Assembly: GCF_005160265.1 (NCBI RefSeq)
Contig: NZ_CP039865.1
Location: 1,388,828-1,452,827, forward strand
DNA: 64,000 nt
From: Phreatobacter aquaticus
Lineage (GTDB): Bacteria > Pseudomonadota > Alphaproteobacteria > Rhizobiales > Phreatobacteraceae
Reading direction: 5' to 3'
Shown here: in pieces, positions 1 through 8,387 of the stretch
Layout: each line of letters starts with the position of its first letter
Position numbering within the stretch: position 1 is the first letter of the stretch
Translations under genes and position numbers: made by a program
The notes under the pieces: generated by a model
Database searches by the model: none
What the model was told of the DNA's origin: nothing
The model's input: the letters and a program-made list of their open reading frames with translations, nothing else

Positions 1-63
1 CCCGTCAGCCCGCACCGCCACCTCGGAAAATGCGAGGACTATTTCGTGCCTACCGGCGCCTGA
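1..63 (+). CDS. possible 3' end of an unidentified gene
   Basis: Frame 1 is open from the window edge to a TGA at 61-63 and encodes about 20 residues ending in CEDYFVPTGA. The composition looks protein-like, but the fragment is too short to assign a family. It would run convergent to dctM. The next 62 bases up to the dctM stop hold no feature I can support. Confidence 0.3.
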   Translation, partial: PVSPHRHLGKCEDYFVPTGA

Positions 64-125
64 ACGCTCGGTGAACCGATTGGCACGGCATCGCTTTTCG
101 ATCCTATGGCGCGGACGGGGTCTTC

Positions 126-1508
126 CTATTTCAGCACCGAGGGCAGCCAGAGCGCGATGCCTGGCCAGTACATCAGGATGCCGATGGCGGCGATATAGAC
201 GATCATGAAGGGCATGACGCCGGAGAACACATCCGATATCGGTCCGCCGTCCTTGCGCATGCCCTGCAGCACATAGAGGACCGTGCCGTCCGGTGGCGAG
301 ATCAGCGCGATCTCCACCAGCATGGTCACGATGACGCCGAACCAGATCGGATCGTAGCCGAGCGCCACCACGACGGGGAAGATCACGGGGATCGTCGTCA
401 CGATCATGGAGAAGCCCTCCATGAACGTGCCGAGCGCCAGGTAGAAGCCGATGATCATCAGCATGATCGCCCAGGGCGGCAGCGGCATCTCGGAGACGAG
501 CTTGGCCAGCGCCTGCGGCACGCCGAGATTGGTGAAGACGAAGTTCAGCACATAGGCGCCGAACAGGATGAGCCCGATCATCGCCGTGTTGCGGGCGGTC
601 GCCTCGGCGCTGTCATTGAGCATCTTCCAGGACAGCTTGCCGCCAAGTCCCGCCAGCACGATCGAGGCGACGACGCCCAGCGCCGCCGATTCCGTCGGGG
701 TCGCAAGGCCGCCATAAATCGTGCCGAGTACAATGAAGATGAGGAGGGCCGTCGGCGCGAGGTCGACAAGGCTCATCATCTTCTCGCGCATCGAATAGCG
801 CGGCGCATCGGGGTCGCGCGGTGCGGCGGTCCTGGCCTTGAGGAGGATCACCAGCGTGAACAGGACCACGACCAGGATGCTCGGGCCGACGGCGGCATTG
901 TAGAGCGCGCCGACCGATGTCTCGGTGATCAGGCCGTAGATGATGAAGGTGATGCCTGGCGGAATGAGATTGCCGAGCGCGCCGCCTGCGGCGAGCGATC
1001 CCAGCACCATTTTCGGGTCATAGGCGCGGCCCTTGAAGAAGGGGAGCGCCACCGAGCCCATGGTGGCGGCGGTGGCCACCGACGAGCCGGAGATCGCCGA
1101 GAACACGGCGGAGGAGGCGATGTTGGTGTGCAGGAGTCCGCCCGGAACGCGCGACAGCCAGACATTCAGGGTCCGGTAGAGCCGGTCGGAGAGGCCGGCG
1201 CGCAGGAGGATCTCGCCCATCAGCAGGAACAGCGGAACGGCGATCAGCACGAAGGACGAGGACGGATTCCAGATCGTCTGCCCGAGGAAATTCCAGAAGG
1301 CGCGGCCGTCGGAAAAGGCATAGCCGACGATCAGGCCGAGCACGCCAAGGGCCGCGCCGACATAGATGCCCATGCCGAAGAACACGGCGAACAGGCCGAC
1401 CAGCAGCAGGATCTCGCCGATCAGATGGGAGGCAACGGTGACCGCGCCGGTGAGCGAGAGGCCGACGAGCGTTGCCGCAAGGACCAGCAGGAAGACGATG
1501 GCGATCAC
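126..1508 (-). CDS. dctM: TRAP transporter large permease DctM
   Basis: This is a 460-residue, strongly hydrophobic polytopic inner-membrane protein with about a dozen membrane segments. It carries family-typical stretches such as GSSVATAATMGSVALP (around residue 140) and GIALISPPDGTVLY-like segments near the C-terminus. DctM is the ion-coupled translocation subunit of tripartite ATP-independent periplasmic transporters. Its ATG overlaps the dctQ stop by 4 bases, so the two are translationally coupled. It is the last gene of the dctP-dctQ-dctM set. The substrate cannot be read from this subunit; the neighbouring hydro-lyase and cupin suggest a small carboxylate. Confidence 0.95.
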   Translation of the reverse strand: MIAIVFLLVLAATLVGLSLTGAVTVASHLIGEILLLVGLFAVFFGMGIYVGAALGVLGLIVGYAFSDGRAFWNFLGQTIWNPSSSFVLIAVPLFLLMGEILLRAGLSDRLYRTLNVWLSRVPGGLLHTNIASSAVFSAISGSSVATAATMGSVALPFFKGRAYDPKMVLGSLAAGGALGNLIPPGITFIIYGLITETSVGALYNAAVGPSILVVVLFTLVILLKARTAAPRDPDAPRYSMREKMMSLVDLAPTALLIFIVLGTIYGGLATPTESAALGVVASIVLAGLGGKLSWKMLNDSAEATARNTAMIGLILFGAYVLNFVFTNLGVPQALAKLVSEMPLPPWAIMLMIIGFYLALGTFMEGFSMIVTTIPVIFPVVVALGYDPIWFGVIVTMLVEIALISPPDGTVLYVLQGMRKDGGPISDVFSGVMPFMIVYIAAIGILMYWPGIALWLPSVLK

Positions 1509-2155
1509 GAGCGGGGCTCCTTGGCGGGGGCGGTGGCGGCCGCGAACTCGGCGGCGGGTTCCATGCCGACCGCTTCCAGCGTCTCGGCGACCTCTTCCGC
1601 ATAGGTGCGGGTGTGCAGCATGGCTTCGGATTCCGCGCCGCGGCCGGCGAGGATCAGCAGCAGGTTCTCCACGAACATCAGCACGATCAGCAGCATCATC
1701 ACGCAGATACCGAAGGCCCAGAGGCCCTGGGGAATGGCGAGCGGGGTGCGCAGGATGGAGATGTCGGTTGCGCCGAACAGCAGCGATTCATCGACCAGCA
1801 TGTAGGAGCCATAGGCGAGGTAGCCCATGAACACCCCAAGGAAGCCCAGGCTCATCAGGTGCAGCCAATAGCGGATCGTGTCGGGGAACTTGTTGACCAG
1901 GATGTCGATGCGCACATGGGCGCGCATCGTCAGAGTGTGGGAGAGGCCCCAGGCGATGCCGAAGGCCAGCGCATAGCCGGACAGCTCCGTCGTCGCCTGG
2001 GTCGAGAACCCCAGGAACTTGCGTGCCAGCACGTCGAACGTGATCAGGCACGAGATCGCGATGAACCCCCAACCGGCGATATAGCCCATCGCCGTGCCGA
2101 TGGCGGCCACGCCGCGACGGCCGAATGCCGTCGCGTTGATCAGTGTTGTGAGCAT
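1505..2155 (-). CDS. dctQ: TRAP transporter small permease DctQ
   Basis: A 216-residue protein with four predicted membrane segments, the size and topology expected for the DctQ subunit that pairs with DctM. A short hydrophilic, Glu/Ala-rich tail follows the last helix. It lies 33 bases after dctP and overlaps dctM by 4 bases. The function as small membrane subunit of the transporter follows from family size, topology and position, because DctQ sequences are weakly conserved. Confidence 0.9.
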   Translation of the reverse strand: MLTTLINATAFGRRGVAAIGTAMGYIAGWGFIAISCLITFDVLARKFLGFSTQATTELSGYALAFGIAWGLSHTLTMRAHVRIDILVNKFPDTIRYWLHLMSLGFLGVFMGYLAYGSYMLVDESLLFGATDISILRTPLAIPQGLWAFGICVMMLLIVLMFVENLLLILAGRGAESEAMLHTRTYAEEVAETLEAVGMEPAAEFAAATAPAKEPRS

Positions 2156-2188
2156 GGTGGCTCTCCGGGGGTCTTGAGGCGTGATGCG

Positions 2189-3271
2189 TCAGTTGGCGGC
2201 TGTGAACTGCACGCCGGTGATCGGGGCGACGACGCGGTTGTAGATCTCGCCGCAACGCGCGCCACAACGCTTGACCCAAGCCGGCAGGATCGTGGTGCGG
2301 AGCGTCGTGCGCATCACTTCAGTGTCGGCAGGCACCGGACGGAACACGCTCATCGGGCGTGCATCCGGCACGCGGCCGAGCTTGCAGCCCTCGCGATTGC
2401 CGGTATTGCAGGCAATGCCGTCCTCGGTCTGCTCGAGACCAAGCTTCCACTGGGCCTCCTCGACCTCCTTCAGGGTCGCCTCCATCATGGTGCGCACGGC
2501 GGGATCCAGCCGGTTCCACCAGGCGATGTTCACCACATAGGCCGAGACCGACCAGAACAGCGGCAGGGCATAGAGGCTCTGGGTGACTTCGTACCAGCGC
2601 GCGCTGTTGCCCGAACCCGTGCCCGTGATGGCGCAATCGACCACGCCGCGCTCCAGCGCCGCATAGACCTCGGGGAAGCCGATGCCGGTCGGCTGGCCGC
2701 CGATCGATGAGACGAAGTCATTGGACGAGCCGCCACCGGTGCGGATGCGCTTGCCGCGCAGATCGGCCAGGCTCTTCACCTCGCCACGGCAGAAGAATTC
2801 CTGCGCCGCGAACGGATACATGGCGAGGATCTTCACGCCGAAACGCTCGAGCTCCTTGTTGACCTCGGGCAGCATGGCGGCTGCAACGCGGCGGGCCTGA
2901 TCGAGGCTCGGATTGAGGCCGGCGAGATCGACCACGTCGAGCAGCGGCACGTCGCCGGCCACCGTGTTCAGCGGAACGGCGCCGATATCGACCTGTCCGG
3001 CGCGCACCAGACGAATGATCTCCGGGCCGTTGAGGTTGCGCTCCGGCCAGGAAGCCAGCGTCACATTGATGCGGCCGCCCGACTTGGCGGCGAGGCCTTC
3101 ACGCAGCAGCGGCACGTCGACCCGGGTGAACTGCGGCATGGCCGGACCCGGCTGGGTGACGATCTGGACTGCGACCGGCGGGCCGGGCGGCAGGGTCTGG
3201 GCGAGCGCCGGCAGGGCGCCGCTCAGGCTAACCAGCGCTGCGGCGGCAAGAGTGGAACGTAGGCAGGTCAT
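2189..3271 (-). CDS. dctP: TRAP transporter substrate-binding protein DctP
   Basis: A periplasmic solute receptor of the DctP family, 360 residues from the ATG at 3271. An AAGGAG Shine-Dalgarno sits about 7 bases before that ATG, so the in-frame TTG at 3289 is unlikely to be the start. The N-terminus is a classic signal peptide ending in LPALA. The stretch LRGKRIRTGGG (roughly residues 175-185) contains the arginine that usually contacts the substrate carboxylate in this family. It is followed by the typical FPEVYAALERGVVD segment. It is expressed with the upstream hydro-lyase and cupin genes, so its ligand is probably their substrate. Confidence 0.93.
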   Translation of the reverse strand: MTCLRSTLAAAALVSLSGALPALAQTLPPGPPVAVQIVTQPGPAMPQFTRVDVPLLREGLAAKSGGRINVTLASWPERNLNGPEIIRLVRAGQVDIGAVPLNTVAGDVPLLDVVDLAGLNPSLDQARRVAAAMLPEVNKELERFGVKILAMYPFAAQEFFCRGEVKSLADLRGKRIRTGGGSSNDFVSSIGGQPTGIGFPEVYAALERGVVDCAITGTGSGNSARWYEVTQSLYALPLFWSVSAYVVNIAWWNRLDPAVRTMMEATLKEVEEAQWKLGLEQTEDGIACNTGNREGCKLGRVPDARPMSVFRPVPADTEVMRTTLRTTILPAWVKRCGARCGEIYNRVVAPITGVQFTAAN

Positions 3272-3289
3272 GGCATGGCTCCTTGGCAA

Positions 3290-3733
3290 TCAGGCAACAG
3301 TGGCGGCGGGGAGAGAGGGCGGAAAATAGGAAAATTCGATCATCAGGCAGCCGTCGCGGCTGAAGAACGGGCCATGGGCTATGCCGTCCGGGCGGACCGC
3401 ATAGGTGCCGGCGGCAAGGTCCGATCCGGCACCATTAGCCGAAGCATCGGTTGTGCCAATCGTCAGCGTTCCGGAGATGATGAACACCTCCTCGCACCAG
3501 CTATGCGAAACCGGATGGGTGACGGCGGCACCCGGAGCCCAGCGCGACAGGCGGGTGAGCGCGCCGGTGCGAGTGACCGGATCGAGCGCGCCGGACAGGA
3601 TCTTCTCCTCGACGCCGACATAGCCTGGAACCGGCTGCCAGCCTTCGGCGGTCATCGCCTGGAAGAATTCCTGATGATGCTTGCCGAACGCCCCGAAGCT
3701 GGGGTGGGGCATCGGGGCGGAAGCGGCGGTCAC
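3290..3733 (-). CDS. cupin-domain protein
   Basis: A small single-domain cupin with one double-stranded beta-barrel. The first cupin motif is recognisable around [21 protein letters not shown] and the second around [13 protein letters not shown]. It ends 19 bases before dctP. The GTG at 3733 overlaps the TGA of the upstream hydro-lyase by 4 bases (GTGA), which suggests translational coupling. The ATG at 3712 is the alternative start and would give 140 residues. Cupins of this type may be metal-dependent isomerases or dioxygenases, or simply binding proteins. The reaction is not identifiable; by context it acts on the substrate imported by the TRAP transporter. Confidence 0.85.
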   Translation of the reverse strand: MTAASAPMPHPSFGAFGKHHQEFFQAMTAEGWQPVPGYVGVEEKILSGALDPVTRTGALTRLSRWAPGAAVTHPVSHSWCEEVFIISGTLTIGTTDASANGAGSDLAAGTYAVRPDGIAHGPFFSRDGCLMIEFSYFPPSLPAATVA

Positions 3734-4536
3734 AACGAGGCGACCCGGCTGTTCAGCAGATCGGTCACCAGCATGGAGCCGGGTGCGTGGGTGATGGCGA
3801 AGGGGGGCTTGGCGGCCGCGATCACCGATTGGGGCGTGACACCGCAGGCCCAGAAGACCGGCAGTTCGTCCGGCTTTACCTCGGCCGGCTGGCCATAATC
3901 CGGCTTGGTGATGTCCATGATGCCGATGGCTTCGGGCAGGCCGATATGCAGCGGCGCGCCGTGGACCGCGGGGAAGCGCGAGGTGATCTGGATCGCGCGG
4001 ATCGCATCGGCCGGCTTCATCGGCCGCATCGACACCACCGTCGGGCCGGCAAAGGGCCCGGCCGGCGTGCAGGCGATGTTGGTCCGCCACATCGGCACGG
4101 TCGTGCCGCAGGCAATATGGCGGATCGGCAGGCCATCGGCGATCAGCGCCTCCTCGAAGGAATAGGAGCAGCCGATGACGAAGGCGACCAGGTCGTCGCG
4201 CCAGACCGAGCGGATGTCGGTGGGGTCATCCACCATCACGCCGTCTTTCCAGACACGGTAGCGCGGAATGTCGGTGCGGATGTCGAGGTCGATGCCGAGC
4301 GCCGGAATGGCGGGATTGCCCGGCTCCGACATGCCGATGATCGGGCAGGGCTTGGGGTTGAGCACGCAGAAGCGCAGGAAATCGTCGGCCAGGTCCTTCG
4401 GCAGGATCGCCAGATTGCCCTGGACCCGGCCCGGTGCGAGCCCCGCCGTGTCGCCGGTCAGCTCGCCGCGCCGGGCGGCGTGGCGGACCGCCACGGGATC
4501 GAACCGATCGAAGCTCTTCTGCTGTGCCAGCGCCAT
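3730..4536 (-). CDS. putative hydro-lyase, DUF1445 / D-glutamate cyclase-like family
   Basis: A 268-residue member of the DUF1445 (YcsI-like) family, with [21 protein letters not shown] near the N-terminus and the conserved [13 protein letters not shown] and CGVTPQSVI segments. The start is set at the ATG at 4536, preceded by TTGGAGG; an in-frame upstream extension lacks protein-like conservation. The human homologue DGLUCY acts as a D-glutamate cyclase; bacterial members are generically annotated as hydro-lyases. It is the first gene of the operon with a cupin and dctPQM and is divergent from a LysR regulator. Substrate unproven. Confidence 0.88.
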   Translation of the reverse strand: MALAQQKSFDRFDPVAVRHAARRGELTGDTAGLAPGRVQGNLAILPKDLADDFLRFCVLNPKPCPIIGMSEPGNPAIPALGIDLDIRTDIPRYRVWKDGVMVDDPTDIRSVWRDDLVAFVIGCSYSFEEALIADGLPIRHIACGTTVPMWRTNIACTPAGPFAGPTVVSMRPMKPADAIRAIQITSRFPAVHGAPLHIGLPEAIGIMDITKPDYGQPAEVKPDELPVFWACGVTPQSVIAAAKPPFAITHAPGSMLVTDLLNSRVASL

Positions 4537-4595
4537 GGCGGCCTCCAAGGATGTTTGCCCTTGGGAGAACAGTGCATCATTCCGCTTGCATTGCG

Positions 4596-4614
4596 TCCAA
4601 TCCGAAGTTTGGAT
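4596..4614. promoter_or_regulatory. probable LysR-type operator between hydro-lyase and LysR genes
   Basis: The 115-bp divergent gap contains the perfect inverted repeat TCCAA-N8-TTGGA (4596-4613). Within it is ATCC-N7-GGAT (4600-4614), which fits the T-N11-A rule of LysR-type regulator boxes. Its position between the two start codons is where LysR proteins usually bind to control themselves and the divergent operon. This is a motif-and-position inference. Confidence 0.5.
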
Positions 4615-4651
4615 CGAGTTTGATAGAATTTTCTTATCGAGCTTGGCCCCC

Positions 4652-5545
4652 ATGGTAGATTTCAAAGCTCTCGAGACCCTTGTCTGGGTGGCGTCCCTGA
4701 AGAGCTTTCACCGGGCTGCGGCCAAGCTGAACACCACCCAGCCGGCGGTGTCGCAGCGCATTGCCCAGCTGGAAGCCGAGATCGGCACGCGGCTTCTGGA
4801 GCGCGAGCGCCGGGCCATCGCGCCGACCGAGGTGGGACGGCGGGTGATCGACTATGCCGAGCGGCTTCTGAAGCTGCGCGCCGAGATGCTGCACAGCGTT
4901 GCTGACCGCTCGGCGATCCGGGGAACGCTGCGCCTCGGCGTGGCCGAGACCATCGTCCACACCTGGTTGTCACGCTTCGTCGAGCGGATGGCCAAGGCCT
5001 ATCCGGCCCTGGTTCTGGAAATCGAGGTCGACATCTCGCCCAACCTGTTCGAACGGCTGAACGCCCAGGAAATCGATCTGGCCTTCGTGCTCGGCACACT
5101 GGCCGGGCCGCTGTTCACCTCGCGGCCGCTCTGCACCTACACGCTCGGCTTCTTTGCCAGCGATGCCCTCGGACTTCCCGACGATCCGGTCCCGCTCAGC
5201 GTGCTTGCGGCCCACCCGATCCTGACCTTCTCGCGCAATACCCGGCCCTACCAGGCGGTGCGTGAGCTGTTCTCGGGTCCAGGCCTGCCGCCGGTGCGCA
5301 TCCACGCCTCGGCCTCGCTCGCAACCATTCTCCGGATGGCCGAGGACGGGCTCGGCATTGCCGCCATCCCGTCGGCCATCGTCGAGACCGAGATCCATGC
5401 CGGCCGGTTGCGCCCGATTGCCTCGCCGGCGGTGCTGCCACAGCTCAATTTCGTCGCGGCCTGGCGCATGACGCCCGACTCGGCGACCGTCGAAGCCGTC
5501 GCCGATCTGGCGGTTGAAGTCGCAGGCGGGGCCGTCGCGCGTTAG
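4652..5545 (+). CDS. LysR family transcriptional regulator
   Basis: A 297-residue LysR-type regulator. The N-terminal winged helix-turn-helix (residues about 3-62) includes the family signature [20 protein letters not shown]. The rest is the effector-binding domain, with the usual [12 protein letters not shown] entry. I chose the ATG at 4652 because it places the HTH at the standard distance from the N-terminus, although no strong Shine-Dalgarno precedes it. It is divergent from the DUF1445-cupin-dctPQM operon and is its likely regulator. It overlaps the convergent DUF2948 gene by 4 bases at its stop. Confidence 0.93.
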   Translation: MVDFKALETLVWVASLKSFHRAAAKLNTTQPAVSQRIAQLEAEIGTRLLERERRAIAPTEVGRRVIDYAERLLKLRAEMLHSVADRSAIRGTLRLGVAETIVHTWLSRFVERMAKAYPALVLEIEVDISPNLFERLNAQEIDLAFVLGTLAGPLFTSRPLCTYTLGFFASDALGLPDDPVPLSVLAAHPILTFSRNTRPYQAVRELFSGPGLPPVRIHASASLATILRMAEDGLGIAAIPSAIVETEIHAGRLRPIASPAVLPQLNFVAAWRMTPDSATVEAVADLAVEVAGGAVAR

Positions 5546-5985
5546 CCGTGGACCGGCTGGTGCTCGCAGGCCCACATCGGGCCGAGATCGTCCATGGCGC
5601 CTTCCAGGCATTCGACGGTCAGGCGGATCGCGGCATCACCGGCAAAGACCAGCTCGATCGTGCCCGACGGTCCGTCGCCCGGTTCGAAGCGCAGCGTCAG
5701 CAGGTCCAGCACGGTGTCGCTGCCCTTCGGCACGCCGCGCGCCTTGACCGCGCTCACCCGTTCGAAGCGCATGCCGGTGCGGCGGCGCTGGGCGGCTCCC
5801 TCGACGGCGGCTGCGGTCCAGTCGAACCGGTTGCAGACGAAAGCGAAGCGTTTTTCGCGGGCGAGAAAGGCGAGATCCGAGGCCTTGACCACCGCGTCCT
5901 GCAGATGGGTCGAGACGATGGCGAGGTCGTCAGTGTCGAGCACGAAGAGCTTGAGCGGCGAATCGGTCATGGGTGAATCGGTCAT
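5542..5985 (-). CDS. DUF2948 family protein
   Basis: A 147-residue soluble protein matching the alphaproteobacterial DUF2948 family (LKLFVLDTDDLAIVSTHLQDAV at the start of the domain; FVCNRFDW in the middle). No function is established. The N-terminus is a tandem MTDSP-MTDSP duplication, so either ATG (5985 or 5970) could be used. It is convergent with the LysR gene, with overlapping stop regions, and divergent from RNase D. Confidence 0.85.
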   Translation of the reverse strand: MTDSPMTDSPLKLFVLDTDDLAIVSTHLQDAVVKASDLAFLAREKRFAFVCNRFDWTAAAVEGAAQRRRTGMRFERVSAVKARGVPKGSDTVLDLLTLRFEPGDGPSGTIELVFAGDAAIRLTVECLEGAMDDLGPMWACEHQPVHG

Positions 5986-6159
5986 GGGGTCTGGCTTTCT
6001 GGCGCCGTGCGGCGAAACGGAGGTTTGAATGCCAGATGGCGGTGGCCATGCCCTCCGGCAAGGTGCTGGCCCCCATGCATTGGTCTATCGTTGGATTTTA
6101 ACCCCGCCGGGCCTATAGCACTCGCCACCTTGTTCGACTGCCGATTGCGGAACTGTCCG

Positions 6160-6777
6160 ATGACCATCCGAAGCCACCAGGGCGATCTGCCCAATCTCGA
6201 TCATTATCAGGTTGGCGTGGTCGCCATCGACACCGAGACGCTGGGCCTGATCCCTCAGCGCGACCGGCTCTGCGTCGTGCAGCTGTCGCCGGGCGACGGC
6301 ACCGCCGATGTCGTGCAGATCCGGGCCGGCCAGCCGAAGCCCGAGAATCTCTGCCGGCTGCTCGCCGACCCCAAGGTGATCAAGCTGTTCCATTTCGCCC
6401 GCTTCGACGTGGCGGTGATGAAACATGCGTTCGGCGTCACGACGACGCCGGTCTATTGCACCAAGATCGCCTCCAAGCTGGTGCGCACCTATACTGACCG
6501 CCACGGCCTGAAGGACCTGGCGCGCGAGCTTCTCGGCGTCGACATGTCGAAGGCCCAGCAGAGTTCAGACTGGGCGGCCGAGCATCTCACCCCGGCACAG
6601 CTCGAATACGCGGCCTCCGACGTGCTCTATCTCCACGCCATGAAGGAAAAGCTCGACATGATGCTGGCCCGCGAGAGCCGGACCGAGCTTGCCGAGGCCT
6701 GTTTCCGCTTCCTGCCGACCCGCGCCGATCTTGATCTCGCCGGCTGGCCGGAGACCGACATCTTCGCCCATTCGTAA
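6160..6777 (+). CDS. rnd: ribonuclease D (short, exonuclease-domain-only form)
   Basis: A 205-residue 3'-5' exoribonuclease consisting of only the DEDDy nuclease domain, without the HRDC domains of E. coli RNase D. All catalytic residues are visible: D24 and E26 in AIDTET, D83 in FARFDVAVM, and Y150/D154 in YAASDVLYL. The enzyme family trims tRNA and other small RNA 3' ends. It sits just upstream of lptC-lptA-lptB-rpoN, a common order in this lineage. The ATG at 6160 is chosen because the domain begins directly after it. Confidence 0.92.
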   Translation: MTIRSHQGDLPNLDHYQVGVVAIDTETLGLIPQRDRLCVVQLSPGDGTADVVQIRAGQPKPENLCRLLADPKVIKLFHFARFDVAVMKHAFGVTTTPVYCTKIASKLVRTYTDRHGLKDLARELLGVDMSKAQQSSDWAAEHLTPAQLEYAASDVLYLHAMKEKLDMMLARESRTELAEACFRFLPTRADLDLAGWPETDIFAHS

Positions 6778-6912
6778 CGCGACTGTGAGCCAGTGAGCGC
6801 CCGGCAGGCGGTTTTGATCCTCCGCCATGCTCGGGCCATAGAATAGGATAAGCTGGCGGTTGCGGCCTTGCCCGGACGGGAAGGCCGCTCTTGCTTGAAT
6901 CAGGAAGGACAG

Positions 6913-7650
6913 ATGGCCGCACGACCGATCGACGATATCGGCTTGGCAGCCCGGGGCGATGCCTTCGGCGTCGCGCCGCGCGAGGACGCGTTCAGGACAG
7001 CGTTCCGGCATTCGCGCCGGGTCCGCCGCCTGCGCGTGATCGTGCCCGTCGTCGCGGTCGCGCTGTTTTCCGGCGTCCTGTTCATCAGCTGGTGGGACCC
7101 GCTGAAAGCACTCAACCTGCCTGTCGCCATCGGCGCAGTGTCGGTCTCGGGCTCCCGGGTGACCATGGAGGCCCCGCGCCTCACCGGCTATTCCAACGAC
7201 AACCGGTTCTACCGGGTCGCCGCGAGCCGGGCCGAGCACGATATCGCCCAGTCCAACCTGGTGGCGCTGTCGGCGATCGATGCCGAGATGGAGCTTGAGG
7301 GTGGCGGTACGGCCCGCGTCGTCTCTCCGGCCGGCCAGCTCGACACCAAGACCGGCCAGATCGAGTTCAACGAGACCGTATCGATCACCACGTCGAACGG
7401 CCAGAATGGCCGCGCCGGCCATGCGCTGGTCGATACCCGCGCCGGCACGATCAAGTCGAACGGTCCGGTCGAGATGTCCTCGCCACGCGGCGACCTGGCT
7501 GCCGACCGGATGGAAATGCGCGACAACGGCAAAGTCATCGTGCTCGAAGGCAATGTTCGCGGTAACTTCATGCCCGAACCGCCGGACCCGGCTCTCACCG
7601 GCGAAGAGCCGCAACCGCCTGCCGCGACCCCCAATGCGACCTCGCGCTGA
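6913..7650 (+). CDS. lptC: LPS export protein LptC
   Basis: A 245-residue bitopic inner-membrane protein. One membrane segment (about residues 38-56, VIVPVVAVALFSGVLFI) is followed by a periplasmic LptC/OstA-like beta domain with repeated short strands. LptC receives LPS from the LptB2FG transporter and passes it to LptA. The ATG at 6913 follows an AAGGA Shine-Dalgarno. It is followed after 16 bases by lptA and then lptB, giving a coherent LPS-transport operon. Confidence 0.92.
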   Translation: MAARPIDDIGLAARGDAFGVAPREDAFRTAFRHSRRVRRLRVIVPVVAVALFSGVLFISWWDPLKALNLPVAIGAVSVSGSRVTMEAPRLTGYSNDNRFYRVAASRAEHDIAQSNLVALSAIDAEMELEGGGTARVVSPAGQLDTKTGQIEFNETVSITTSNGQNGRAGHALVDTRAGTIKSNGPVEMSSPRGDLAADRMEMRDNGKVIVLEGNVRGNFMPEPPDPALTGEEPQPPAATPNATSR

Positions 7651-7666
7651 CCTGGAGAAGACTGCA

Positions 7667-8374
7667 ATGACGCTGGCCGGCCTTGTTTCGCCCCGACTTC
7701 TGCCGGCCGCTGTCGCCTGCGCCCTCGGCCTTGCCGGTCTTCTGGCGCCGCAGCCGGCGAGCGCCCAGCAGGCCGGCAGCCCGTTCGTCGGCTTCACTCA
7801 GAACCGCAACGAGCCGATCAATTTCGAGGCCGACCGGGCCGAGGTCTTCGACAACGACAAGAAGGCCGTTCTGTCGGGCAATGTCCGCATCCGCCAGGGT
7901 GAGTCATCGCTTCAGGCGGCGCGCCTGGTGATTTTCTATGAAGGCGGCGGCACGCCGGGTGGTACCGCCGCGGGAGCGCCCGCCGCGCGGCCCGCAACCA
8001 CCACCGCTCGCCAGGGCGCACCGGCCGGTGCCGCGGGCGGCCAGCAGAACGTCCGCCGCTTCGAGATGGAGGGCGGCGTCATCGTCCGCTCCAAGAACCA
8101 GACGGCCACGGCCGAGCGCGGTGTCTTCGATGCCCGCCGCAACGAGGCGATCATGGAGGGCAATGTGGTGCTCACCCAGTGCGAGAACGTGCTGAGGGGC
8201 AGCCGTCTCCAGGCCGATCTGACCGCCAACCGTGTCCGCCTCGACGGTGGCGCCTCGACGGGTGGCCGCGTCTCCGGCGTCCTGTCGGGTGGTCCCCAGG
8301 CGGCGGGTGGCGCCGGCACGAGCAATCCCGACTGCGCGGGGCCTGCGCGTCCCGCGGCCCGCCCGCGCGGCTGA
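7667..8374 (+). CDS. lptA: LPS export periplasmic protein LptA
   Basis: A 235-residue periplasmic OstA-domain protein. A signal peptide ends near PQPASA. The core has the beta-jellyroll entry PINFEADRAEVFDNDKKAVL and RFEMEGGVIVRSKNQTA. LptA forms the bridge that carries LPS across the periplasm. A Gly/Ala/Pro-rich insert (about residues 97-125) and a similar C-terminal tail make it longer than the ~185-residue E. coli protein. A GGAG Shine-Dalgarno precedes the ATG at 7667. Confidence 0.9.
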   Translation: MTLAGLVSPRLLPAAVACALGLAGLLAPQPASAQQAGSPFVGFTQNRNEPINFEADRAEVFDNDKKAVLSGNVRIRQGESSLQAARLVIFYEGGGTPGGTAAGAPAARPATTTARQGAPAGAAGGQQNVRRFEMEGGVIVRSKNQTATAERGVFDARRNEAIMEGNVVLTQCENVLRGSRLQADLTANRVRLDGGASTGGRVSGVLSGGPQAAGGAGTSNPDCAGPARPAARPRG

Positions 8375-8387
8375 GGAAACAAGCCTG

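Noticed and set aside
81-94. TGGCAC...CGC sequence resembling a sigma-54 promoter near the window start
   Set aside because: The GG to GC spacing is 9 rather than 10, the -12 block is poor, and no plus-strand gene follows.
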